Source of the DNA: Gliomastix tumulicola
Taxonomy: Eukaryota; Ascomycota; Sordariomycetes; Hypocreales; Bionectriaceae
Length of the DNA: 64,000 nucleotides
Reading direction: 5' to 3'
Assembly: GCA_001599755.1 (NCBI GenBank)
Contig: BCHX01000001.1
Location: forward strand, 310,001 to 374,000
Part shown: positions 43,763 through 53,964 of the stretch, piece by piece
Position numbering within the stretch: position 1 is the stretch's first letter
How the letters are laid out: the number at the start of each line of letters is the position of its first letter
The notes under the pieces: model-generated
What the model was told of the DNA's origin: nothing
Databases searched by the model: none
Seen by the model: the letters and a program-made list of their open reading frames with translations, nothing else
Position numbers and translations under genes: made by a program

Positions 43763-46700
43763 ATGATACATCGCCAGCACAGCGAGAGCGGCGCCTCGGG
43801 GTTCAGCCCTGGAGGCGGAGGGGGCAGCGGTTCTTCCAAGAAGTGGCGGCTGCCTATACTGCGGAGGATTCCCAGTAGTATTCGCAAGAGCGAAGATAAG
43901 TCATGGAGCACGGTATGGACACCTAGCTTCGATGATGTCCATTGGGGGCTTCCCCGGGACGTGTTTAGCAGAGGCTAACTTCGCGTGACAGCGTTCGAAT
44001 GATTCGGAGTCGCACGACTCGCTTGGCCTGCACCCCCACGAGACCAACTCATCAATACCCAACGAGAGCTCGAGCAGTAGCTACCGCCAGCTGAGAGACA
44101 TCGTCCAGCGCGCACGGGCTGCCCCGTCCAGCACCAAGGAAGTCGACGCCGCGTACGAGATCTACATCAAGCACAAGGACCGCGCGTCCGCCCTGTGCCT
44201 TGCGATACTGCAAGAGGAGTTCCGGCCGCGGAACATGTCCAACGTCACCGAGACGCTCCCGCGGAGAGACTCGTCCCTCGAGTCGCCGAGCGCACTGTAC
44301 GACCAGCGCAGCTCCTTCAGCGGGCGGAGTCTGTCCGAGGTGGTCACAGGCAGCGGCGGACGCAGCACACACGTCAACGAGGTCTGGCTGAACGCCATCC
44401 GGGACTGGAAGATGTACCTCGAGACGCTGGCCGAGACTATCCGGACGAACCTTGCTGAGACATACAAGAAGTTCGAGAGTGAGGCGACACCCGAGATGAT
44501 CGAGGCCATGTTTACGAACAAGCGGTATCGGAGGGAGGCGGTTCATCGGATGCGAAACGCCAGCGTGACGCGGGTCATGTCTCAGGATCCTCAATTTGTA
44601 TGTTTGAATATGTAACAACGGCTATGCTTGGATCGCGACTGACTTGACTGTAGTTCCCGAGGTACGAGATTCGGTTCCGCAACTACGAAAAGGTGAAGCT
44701 AGAGCTGGTCGAGATCCGGAGTCTCCTGCAGTCGGCAGAATCCGGCATCTCGCCAGATCGCAAGATCGAAGAGTATCCGATATCACCGCACGGCGACGCC
44801 ATTCTCGAGTTCGCCAACATCAACCCCGAGTCGACGTTCTTCGAGCCTGTACTGCGCTTTCGCGTGTCGTCGCAGATGCTCGCTGAGACCTCGCCCATCT
44901 TCTCCCGGATGTTCACGGGCAAGGCATCACGAGTGTACACGCACGATGACGACGACGTTCATCTGCATCTTCCCCCTCCGTCAACAAAGTACACCTGTCG
45001 AGACGGGTCGGAGGCGAGGCTGTACCGGATGACACAGATGGAGACGAACCGCCTCCAGTCTCTGGAGATTCTGTTGCACGCCGCGCATGCACATCAAGAC
45101 AAAGTACCCCAGGAGGTATCTTTCGAGCAGTTCATTGCGATTGCCGAGTGCTGCTTGAGATACAAGAGCACCTCGCCCCTGGAGAGAATCGTCGACCTGA
45201 AATGGCTGCCCAAGCTGATGCACGATGGGGCAGACGACAGGCCAGATGGGATGCTGGCCATCAGCTACGCCTTTGGCCTGCGGCAGATGTTCACCCGCAT
45301 GTCGGCGAGCATTATCCTGAACCTGGTCGACGAGGCCGAGCTCCAGTCAAAGCCCTGGCCACAGAAGCTCAAGAACAAGATCTGGGCTGTGCGCTGCGCC
45401 AAGATGGCACAGGTGCATGCCTGCTGTACTGATACCATCCAGGAGTACATCCGGCAGCCCTCGCGGAATCCAGCAGGCGACATCGCACCCATCACTCCCG
45501 CCGACTTGCGAGCAGGGCAACACGCAACAGCGCCGATACCCAAGACACCGCGGACGACGCTTTCGTCTACGCCGAGATGCCCCAAGGGCAGCCACTGGTG
45601 TGACGCTTCGAACCTGGGCTGGATGATGCTGGTCTACAATGAGATGAATCTGCTACCCCAGATCCTACGGCCGAATGCTCTCTCACACTTGACCGAACCC
45701 CAGCAGCATGCCCCGATGAGCCTGGCGCAGGTGGTGGAAGCCCTGCGCAGAGTGCCGAGCCCCGTGTCTCCGATTCACCAAGGCGGTGTCTGCGACCCGA
45801 TACCGGCTTTCCGCGCGGCGATCAACGACATATTTAACAGTGTGTCTGGGCTTACTCTCTACGACGTCAGCGGCAAGAGCCATGGCTGGGCGCTGTCGAA
45901 GAACAAGGCATCGGAGCCGCAGGAGATGGCGACCTGGGGCCTGACGCGGATGGCGGTCAACGATCGGAGTGACCACAGCGTGGCGACGGAGTTCCCTGAG
46001 AATATTCGGTTGAAGATTCTTAGCTACATCGACGACCTGGATGATCTGCACTCGGCGGCGATGATCAACCGTGTCTTTTATGGGACGTACAAGACGCACG
46101 AGCTGTACCTCATGCGCAACATCCTACGCTCGGGGCGTATCCGTTCAGGTGGCAAGGCGCCCCCATACCCGATCCTTCCCAAGAGCATCAGCAACGCGGA
46201 GGAGAAGGTGCCCAAGGAGGTGTCGGACGAGATGAAAGAGAATGCGGCAACGCGAGTCGTCGACGACGCGGATCAGTGGACGTTACACGAGGATGACGAC
46301 GACGATGAGTACGATTTTGACGACGGGGAGAGCGTGGATGGGACGCCGGCGCCCAGTATCACGGAGTCCTTGTGGATGGAGACGAGACTCCGACAGGCAC
46401 GGTCTCGACTGGCGGACCACCACTCCAAACGGCTGAGGGGCATGCATCCCGAGCAAGTTTACGCCACGCCACCGTCGCACCCGCCGCCACCGACTGGCAG
46501 GGAGTATCTTGGCTCCGAGGACCTCGCAGCGTTCATCACCGCGACGCCGACATCAAGCACACCACGCCAAGGTTCGCCACAGCGTTCACTACTTGACGAT
46601 GTCGAGACGTCTCCCAAGTCGACGGTCGTAATTAACGAGGTCGCGTACGACGAGCAGCCACTTACGGAAGAGGAGGCGCGACGGATCCTCTGGCCTGATG

Positions 46701-46897
46701 ATACTGACGACAAAGCTCCGAGCTGGAGGACGTCGACGCTGCGGCCAGAAGAGGGGCTCAAGGAGAAGTTTCGATTCGGGGACAAGAGTTTTACGGAGGG
46801 GCTCGAGGACAAGAGCTTGGCGCTGATACATGAGGAGAAGCAGCTGCTGAGCGAGTCAGATGAAACAGTTGGGGCGTTGAAGCGGGCGGGCGAGTAG
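43763..46897 (+). CDS. F-box protein
   Basis: Three exons (43763-43912, 43992-44597, 44654-46897), all phase 0, encode 999 aa. The N-terminus is Ser/Gly-rich with a basic patch (SSKKWRLPILRRIPSSIR). The F-box lies at about residues 699-740 and begins FPENIRLKILSYIDDLDDLH, so this protein would bind Skp1 in an SCF ubiquitin ligase. The part before it (residues about 255-690) contains FANINPESTFFEPVLRFRVS and MLAETSPIFSRMFTG, which resemble a BTB/POZ-like segment. It also has conserved-looking blocks such as LQSLEILLHAAHAHQ. An acidic run (HEDDDDDEYDFDDGES) follows the F-box. It belongs to a large conserved fungal F-box family whose substrate I do not know. No signal peptide or membrane segment. 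Confidence 0.88.
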
Positions 46898-48258
46898 GGG
46901 AGGTAAAGGCGCTACTCCCATTCTGCTTTCGGGTTCTTGGAGTATTCATGAGTGGTATCACTTTTCGGCGGTTTTTTTTTTGGGACTATTGGATGGCTGC
47001 TTTTGGTTACCTTTCTACACGGATGGACTCTGCTGGCAGCAGGACGGACGGGATCATTTTGGACATCCTTTGCTACACTGACTATGGTTTTTACGTATAT
47101 GTATACCCCCCATTGTTTCTCTTCTTCCCACATCATAGCTAATATGACGATCTGGATATAAGTCCTCGACGTTTCTTCAAGGGCGGGGGGTGAACGTGAA
47201 CCCCTGGACGTTGTTCCGTCGATCGACCCTCTCGACCCTCTCGCTAAGCGAGGTCGCTCCCCTTTCCCCAGGTTTTTGCTTTTTTACTTTCGTCCAGTAG
47301 ATCCGGGATCGCCCGATGGGGAGGGGAGAGGAGAGGGGAAGGTCTGAGACAGAACAAGGGGACTTTGTGCCTGCATGTCTCAGCTGCAAAGGAGTCGTTC
47401 CGCTACATCTGCCCGTCATGTGAAAAAGCTTCGTCTCTCGTCTGGGCGTCGACCAGCGTCCTTCGTCCTGCAGAAATCTGGGGAAGACATGAGGTGTGTG
47501 TGGGGGTTTTCGCTCTTTGACTATCGCTTTCCCTGCAGGTGCTTAGACCATCCATCCCATGTGCTCCACGAGTCACGAGCCGAGGCACAAACGAAACCTG
47601 TCTCGCTCATTTATTTTCGACGGCGTGGCTTGCTGCAGGGGCTTGGCTTTCTTGCTTCGGGACTTTCACATGGACTGAGCTTGACATGACATGTGTCTGC
47701 TTATCTTGCCAGTGGTAGTCTACAGCGAGAGCCGGGCCGACTAGAGGAGGGACTCATCTTGCTGTCTGGGGGGGAAGAAAAAAGCTTTTTTTCGTCGGAA
47801 GTCTGGGGAAGATGGATGGGACTTGTATGTAACGTTCTGGTGCAGACACACACACGCACACACACACCTTATCTTCTGAAACAATATTCTCCTTGTTTTC
47901 CCCGCCTGCTTCTCGTCCACGGCGTCTTGCCCTCCTTTCGGCCGAGTGTTGAGGAGGAAAAGTCCGTTGAAAATTGGCCCGGTCTTGACTTGTTGTTGGT
48001 GGCGTTTGTGTGTCCTGCTGACTTGACTTTATCTGGGGTTGATGTGCCTGGGCGAGCGAAGTTTGCGAGTGGGTGTGTGGATGTTACCAACCTTGGGCAT
48101 TCTCACGAGGCACTGGGGGGAGGTTTGGTCCTGGGTTGATGAACTTTTATATCTGACATAGGCCGCCGATATTCCGGACGACGAGAATTCAACTGAAACG
48201 GAACACATGCGGCAAGAAAAGCGAGGAACAGGATTTATGGAAATTAAAGGGCGGCGAC
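46898..48258. other. Intergenic, no gene seen
   Basis: This holds the F-box 3' flank and the GPCR promoter and leader. A short CA repeat lies near 47848-47866. No coherent coding frame was found. Confidence 0.45.
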
Positions 48259-49882
48259 ATGGCGAATATCAGTTGTCCGGCTCCCTTTATCGACCCGGGG
48301 ATGTTTCAGGGCGAGCGTGGCTGTGAGTGCGCCCCTTTCTTATCTTTGTATCCTCGGAGACCTCTTTCACAGGCTTCTTTCTTACCTTGCTGCTTTGTGG
48401 AAGATTGGCGATGGATAGATGTGTGGCTGACGGGATACAGACATCAAAGGCAGACTCTGCAGCTACGACGCCCGCCTGGGCCACCACTGCTGTCTGCCGT
48501 GTCCCATGACGGACTGGGTGTATCCGGACAGCTTCAACCATCTGAGCAAGATCTCGGGCTGGCTGTCGGTCGTGGGCGCCGCGTGCTGCGTCTTTCTGTG
48601 TCTGTCGTGGGCGGTGCTGCCTGTCAAGGCTACGTCGAGACACTACCTGAGCATCTGCGTCACTGTCGCCATCTTCCTCATGACGGTACGCACGCCCTTC
48701 ATCTCCTCTCCATCATGTATCTCCTGATGCTAACAAACACCCAGCTCGGCTTCGTCATCCCCCTCACCGCCCGCCCCGGCCGCTGCCACGACCTCATCAC
48801 GCCCAACGACATGCACACCAACGGCGGCTGCGCCCTCTCGGGCACCCTCCTGCACTTCGGCGGCTGCGCGGGCGTCATGTGGCTGCTCCTGCGGGCGCTG
48901 ACGCTGCACCTCCAGATCTGCTGGGGCCGCGCCGACAACGCTTACATGAAGATCGGCGCGCTGGTGGCCGGCTGGGGTGTCCCCTCGCTGCTGACGACGC
49001 TGTCGCTCGTGCTGAGCGGGGTGTCGGTGCGGTTTGGGGATGCGTGCTATATTAACCATGACTACAGCATGGCCCTGACGTGGATCCCGATGTTGGTGCT
49101 CTCGGGCCTGGCTGTGGCGCTGTCGTTTGGGACGCTGGGGTACTGCATCAAGGTGTATGTCAGCACTGTCCTGCACCAGGACACGCTCCCGGGGGGGTCA
49201 TACACGGGCGGTGGGACAAGAAGAACGTCGATGAGCACGGCGGCGACGGTGGCAGGACCGAGAGAGGTGTACAGACGCACCATGGACGCGGTGCGCGTGC
49301 AGTGGCGCGGGATCGCGGTCGTGCTCATCATCATGGCCGACGTCATCTTCTTCTCGGTCGTGTTTGTCTTCCAGGACTCGGTGGTGCGCAGCGTGACGCA
49401 CAGTCCGCGGGTGGCCGAGGACTGGGGCCTGTGTCTTATTGCTGAGAAGGGGGAGAAGGAGAGGTGTCTGGGGATGGTGAGCCAGCATGTGGTGAGTTAT
49501 CAGGTCATCATAGCCGTGACGGTTCTGTTGTCGGTGAGTTCTCTTTGACCCAGTTCTCTTTGACCCTTGGGCTGGTTTGGGCTGGAGCTGACTCTGGTAG
49601 TTTAATGGCGTTTGGCTGCTGCTGTTCCTGGGCCGGTGGTCGATGGTCACGGCCTGGAGGGATCTCTTCATGGAGATTGTGTCAAAATGGAGGAGAGGTG
49701 GTGGACACTCGTCGCTGGAGTCCGCGTCGCCGCAGGGGTTCTTGGCCTACTTACCACGGGGCTCGCGAGAGTCGAGTGCGGCTTCGTGTCAGATGTCTCC
49801 GATTGGGCCGAGCTCTGTCAAGACCATCGGGCCGTTGGAGGAGCGGATGGAGTATCGGCGGGAGCGGCGGGACGATATGTGA
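48259..49882 (+). CDS. Frizzled/Smoothened-like fungal GPCR
   Basis: Four exons (48259-48322, 48441-48685, 48745-49533, 49601-49882) encode 459 aa. The N-terminus is short and Cys-rich (CPAPF, LCSYDARLGHHCCLPCPMTDW), as in the fungal branch of the Frizzled/Smoothened-like family. The next segment, YPDSFNHLSKISGWLSVVGA, leads into TM1. Hydrophobic helices follow through LSICVTVAIFLMT, VMWLLLRALTLHLQICWG, WGVPSLLTTLSLVLSG and later ones to a last helix split by the final intron. The cytoplasmic tail is Ser/Arg-rich. Intron 1 splits a codon (phase 1); the others are phase 0. It is predicted to be a plasma-membrane receptor coupled to G-protein or cAMP signalling; the ligand is unknown. Confidence 0.88.
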
Positions 49883-50388
49883 AGAAAGTGTTAAAGTAAA
49901 GTAATTGTTTAATTGTATTCTGGCAACTACGGAAAATGAACGTTTGAGATTCTCCTGTAATCCATCATCGTTCCTTTCGGTCGCCGAGGTCTTTCGTGAG
50001 TGAGTGATGCTCGAATGCCGTGGGACGTCATCCTGTCTGGGCTGGAGACCGAGAAACTGTGTCGTACCATGGTCGAACTGACCCTGGGAGACGCTCTCCC
50101 TGTCGGCCTGACGAGCTGCTCCCGGAGATCGGGGCGGATCTGTCTCTGGCTCTGAGTCTGTGGCTACCGTGGGTAAGGACTGTTCTGTCGTCGATACATT
50201 TCCCCGGATGAGGGGATGGCGTGTCTTTTGCCTCTGGGCGTGTATCTCGACGAGCGAGGGTATAATCTTCCTGGGGGATCTGTGTGCCTTGAACGAGGTA
50301 TCGCCTCAGCGCACCCATACCGAAATAGGTCGGCTTGTCAGGCACACCAGTATTTGTGCAGTATTTCCTCTTAACTGAACTCAGACCT
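49883..50388. other. Convergent intergenic, no gene seen
   Basis: The 3' flanks of the GPCR and WSC genes. Only short frames are present. Confidence 0.45.
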
Positions 50389-51045
50389 TCACAGCTCCAG
50401 TGGCTCGTCGATATCCTCCGTACTTGACTTCCGCCCCGGCAGCGCAGCCATCGATGTAGCCCCCTTCACCGAGCTCAGCGTATTCGAGAACAACCTGCCC
50501 GCCGCCTCCCACAGATTCTCCCGCCTGTCGCCAGCATCCTTCCCAGCCGGAACCTCGTCGTCGCCGTCGTCGTTGTCGTTGTCGTCGTCCTCCGTCGCAT
50601 CGCCCTGGTACTCGACATCGATCTGAATCCCCACGTTGAACACACTATACGCCTCCCGCCCGCCGCAGGCCGAGAACGGATAGCCCGGACAAGGGTGATC
50701 GCACGCCTCGTCGCGCGTCAACTCGGACCGCGGCGGGTAGACGTCCATGCAGTAGCAAGTCGCCCGGTGCAGCGCGCCGGCGTGGCTGCGCGATCCACGA
50801 CATGTCTGCAGGCACTGGCCGGGGGAGTTGTAGCGGAGGTGGTGATGGGCCTGGGCCTGGGCGAGGGCGAGGTCGCCGAGGGAGGAGAAGCAGCCTTGCG
50901 AGGTGAGACGGCCGGGGACGGGGAGGCTGGCTGGCGGTTGGTTGGGTTTGCCACCGGAGGGAGAGCGTCGGACGGCGGTTGTGGGAGCGGCCGAGAGGAG
51001 GAGGAGGAGGAGGGCGGAGGAGAGGAGGGCGTTGAAGCTGTGCAT
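50389..51045 (-). CDS. Secreted WSC-domain protein
   Basis: Intronless, 218 aa. Residues 1-24 form a signal peptide with a Leu run. A WSC domain starts at GCFSS (Cys52) and has eight Cys at 52, 78, 82, 97, 99, 115, 119 and 127, including QCLQTC, ATCYC and CDHPCPG. WSC domains bind polysaccharides and occur in yeast cell-wall stress sensors and in secreted enzymes. Here no transmembrane helix or clear GPI signal follows. Instead there is an Asp/Asn-rich acidic stretch (about 150-165) and a hydrophilic C-terminus, so a secreted or wall-associated protein is more likely than a sensor. Confidence 0.85.
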   Translation of the reverse strand: MHSFNALLSSALLLLLLSAAPTTAVRRSPSGGKPNQPPASLPVPGRLTSQGCFSSLGDLALAQAQAHHHLRYNSPGQCLQTCRGSRSHAGALHRATCYCMDVYPPRSELTRDEACDHPCPGYPFSACGGREAYSVFNVGIQIDVEYQGDATEDDDNDNDDGDDEVPAGKDAGDRRENLWEAAGRLFSNTLSSVKGATSMAALPGRKSSTEDIDEPLEL

Positions 51046-51541
51046 TATGAGGCTGTTCGCGATGGCGAGGGTGAGGGTGATGGAATTGGTGATGTTGGGA
51101 TGGCTGTTGATGGACGAAAAATGAAAGATGACGGGTTGCGCGATTGAGGATCAAGGCCGGGATTGCTGCGCCTCACAATAATAAGGTAGAGCCTGCTGAC
51201 AGCCCGCGTTGTGCGGCGTTATCTGGAGGAGCACATTTACCCAGGGGCAGCCTTCTATAAATGGAAACATATGTACTTGATTGAGACAGAAATGCCTTTT
51301 TGAGCCTGTCGATCTGCCTCAGGATTTGATAAGGAATTACCCTCCGCCGCAACCTCTGTCGTGGCACTGCTTAGACTCTGGGGGCTCCAGGGGCTCTGAA
51401 CCGCTTCAGGGGCTTCAGCGCCGGGAATGGCTCAGCGACTACTACAGCATAACTAGGCCTGTGACTTCAGGGCACCTCACCCAGCACACGCTCGCTAACA
51501 TCCCGTCAGCATCAATCTCAGCCTCTCAACCAGCCTCCAGA
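51046..51541. promoter_or_regulatory. Divergent promoter between WSC and nitrilase genes
   Basis: About 0.5 kb separates the divergent starts. A TATAAAT element (about 51256-51262) points toward the nitrilase gene. An open frame upstream of the nitrilase ATG (from 51281) has no nitrilase similarity and is treated as leader. Confidence 0.4.
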
Positions 51542-52663
51542 ATGACATCGCTCCGAGTGGCAGCCTGCCACGCCGCGCCCGTCTTCCTCTCCGCCCGCGA
51601 CACCACCTCCAAAGCCATCTCCCTCATCAGCACCGCCGCCCGCGCGGGCGCCAACCTCGTCGTCTTCCCCGAGTCCTTCATCCCGGCCTTCCCCCTCTGG
51701 AGCGCCCTGCGCGCGCCCGCCGAGAACCACGACCTCTTCCGGCGCATGGCCCTCGAGTCTGTCTCTGCCGACGGCGACGAGGTGGCCGCGGTGCGTGCGG
51801 CCGCGCGACGGGAAGGCGTCCTGGTCAGTCTGGGCTTCTCGGAGCGTGCGCGGGGGAGCATCGCGACGCTGTACAACGCCAACCTGCTCATCGGCGAGAA
51901 GGGCGAGGTGCTCGTGCACCACCGGAAGCTGGCGCCGACCTTCTTCGAGAAGCTGACGTGGGCGGCGGGCGACGGGCACGGGCTGCGCGTGGCGGACACG
52001 GCGTTCGGGCGCGTCGGGAACCTGATCTGCGGGGAGAACACGAACCCGCTGGCGAGGTATACGCTCGCGGCGCAGGGGGAGCAGGTGCACATCTCGACGT
52101 GGCCGGCTGTCTGGCCTACGCGGTTGGCGAATACTGATGAGAGTGTTGGTGTCACAGCGGGATCGTCAGGGGGGCTGAGCAAGGCCAACTACGACAATGT
52201 CGCTGCGAACAGGGTCCGGGCGGCGGCGCACTGCTTCGAGGCCAAGTGCTTTGGTGTGCTATGCTCTGGGTTCCTGGACCAGGACGCGAAGGATGCAGTC
52301 ATTGCAGGTGCTGCGAGTTCCGAGGCTGTTGCACGGGCGCTAGAGCAGTCTCAGCAGGGCGCTACCATGTTCCTTGATCCAACGGGGGCGCCTGTGCGTG
52401 GGTTCACAGTTGATGAGGCCACGGGCGAGAAGAAGGAGAAGGACTTCTTGCAGACAGAGGAGGGTATCTTGTACGCCGACATGAATCTGGACGCCTGCAT
52501 CGAGGGCAAGCAGTATCATGACATTGTGGGCGGATACCAGAGGCTGGATGTGTTTGACTTGAAAGTCGACCGGACCAGACACCAGCCCGTTACCTTTGTG
52601 AACGAGGAGACGGAGCTGCAGAAGAGGTCACTGGAGGATGGTGAAGACAGCACTCCTCAGTAG
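51542..52663 (+). CDS. Nitrilase (carbon-nitrogen hydrolase family)
   Basis: Intronless, 373 aa from the ATG at 51542, which starts the family's first strand (LRVAACHAAPVF). The Glu-Lys-Cys triad is visible: Glu44 in VVFPESF, Lys129 in VHHRKLAPTF and nucleophile Cys163 in NLICGENTNPLARY. The Cys-Gly-Glu-Asn version followed by NPLARY is typical of true nitrilases that hydrolyse nitriles to acids and ammonia. EQVHISTWPAVWP is also typical of this branch. Length agrees with the family (about 330-380). Substrate preference, aliphatic or arylaceto-, cannot be read. No signal peptide; cytosolic. A cupin gene lies 404 bp downstream in the same direction. Confidence 0.93.
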   Translation: MTSLRVAACHAAPVFLSARDTTSKAISLISTAARAGANLVVFPESFIPAFPLWSALRAPAENHDLFRRMALESVSADGDEVAAVRAAARREGVLVSLGFSERARGSIATLYNANLLIGEKGEVLVHHRKLAPTFFEKLTWAAGDGHGLRVADTAFGRVGNLICGENTNPLARYTLAAQGEQVHISTWPAVWPTRLANTDESVGVTAGSSGGLSKANYDNVAANRVRAAAHCFEAKCFGVLCSGFLDQDAKDAVIAGAASSEAVARALEQSQQGATMFLDPTGAPVRGFTVDEATGEKKEKDFLQTEEGILYADMNLDACIEGKQYHDIVGGYQRLDVFDLKVDRTRHQPVTFVNEETELQKRSLEDGEDSTPQ

Positions 52664-53067
52664 AGCATGTTTACGAGCACGGAGCAGGCTATTCCACTGG
52701 TAATCTATTCCCATCTTGGAGATGGCCCAGTCACTGATATCGAGTAGCCGCTCTAAGACCTATCCCAGCATGACCAACAGAGGCACCTTCTGTCCAAGCA
52801 GCTGAAGGTGATCACTGCGCAAGTCAAGCTTGACAGGTCTCAAAGTCCACCCCTGCACCATCAAAGCCTACCACGGCAATCGTCTAGTTGGTGACTACTA
52901 GTAGACTGCCCGGTGGACCGAGGCGCCTCCGGTTCCGGTCAACTCACGCGGAGCGGATCGACACCGAATCGCGTAAACATATCCGATCGAGGCCGGCTTC
53001 AACGACATTGAAGTACGCCAGAACACCAGAAAGCCAGTCTCAACAACATCATTTGAAACAGCTGAAC

Positions 53068-53766
53068 ATGCCAGACACCACAAAGATGGTCGACGTCAAG
53101 ACATACCACCTCCGCCCAACGGCTCTCATACCAAACTCCCCCTTCCCCGTCCTCCACTACCCCTCCTTCCTCCCGGCCGGCGATGAGCACGACGATACCC
53201 AGCAGCAGCAGCAGCAGTCCATCGCGACGAGATTCCACGGCCTGCTCTCCCGCCACGGCTGGCAGGCCCAGTGGATCTTCCGCTACGGCGCCTCCCAGCG
53301 CTCGCACTACCACAGCGCGGCCCACGAGTGCATGGTCGTCCTGACGGGGTCGGCGACGGTGCGCTTCGGCGCAGCTGACACGACGGGGGACATGCACGAG
53401 AACACGCACGGCAGCGGCTGGGAGGACGGAGGGATCGAGGTGGCGGCGCGGGCGGGGGATGTCTTTGTGATACCCGCTGGCGTGGCGCACAAGACGTTTG
53501 AGACGAGGCCCCAGGCCGAGTTCAAGCTGCTCACGCCGGGGGACGGACACGGACTGCCGGAGGATGCTGGCCAGATGCTGGATGAGATCGAGCTGGACGG
53601 GTTCACGATGCTGGGGGCGTATCCGGTGGACGGCGGGCCGTGGGATTTTGCGGAGGGAGGCGAGGGGAGGGAGGTATTTGAGAGGGCCTGGGCTGTGCCG
53701 CCTCCTACGCTGGATCCGGTGCTTGGGGAGTCGATAGAGGGTGTTCGTGGGTTGTGGAAGCAGTAG
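53068..53766 (+). CDS. Cupin-domain protein
   Basis: Intronless, 232 aa from the ATG at 53068. An earlier in-frame start at 52888 would add a basic, low-complexity extension and is not favoured. Cupin motif 1 appears as SHYHSAAHECMVVLTG, with several His and a Glu able to bind metal. Motif 2 is GDVFVIPAGVAHKT. The sequence resembles single-cupin YjlB-like proteins. A Gln run lies at about 45-50. The C-terminal part (LDEIELDGFTMLGAYPVDGG) is characteristic of this subgroup. The activity is unknown; it follows the nitrilase gene on the same strand. Confidence 0.85.
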   Translation: MPDTTKMVDVKTYHLRPTALIPNSPFPVLHYPSFLPAGDEHDDTQQQQQQSIATRFHGLLSRHGWQAQWIFRYGASQRSHYHSAAHECMVVLTGSATVRFGAADTTGDMHENTHGSGWEDGGIEVAARAGDVFVIPAGVAHKTFETRPQAEFKLLTPGDGHGLPEDAGQMLDEIELDGFTMLGAYPVDGGPWDFAEGGEGREVFERAWAVPPPTLDPVLGESIEGVRGLWKQ

Positions 53767-53964
53767 GAGGACAAGAGTCACTGTAGGGCCGAGTTGGTGT
53801 CACTGTATGAGATCTAGAGGGATGAATGCAGTTACGTGGACATTCTGAGGTAAACTATCTAAGACATTGAGCTAACTGCTGGCATTCAACATTCAACGTG
53901 CCGGAAATAACACTGATCGTAAAGTCGTCGTGCCTAAAGTGCCGAGTGCGCCATCCTTGTACCC

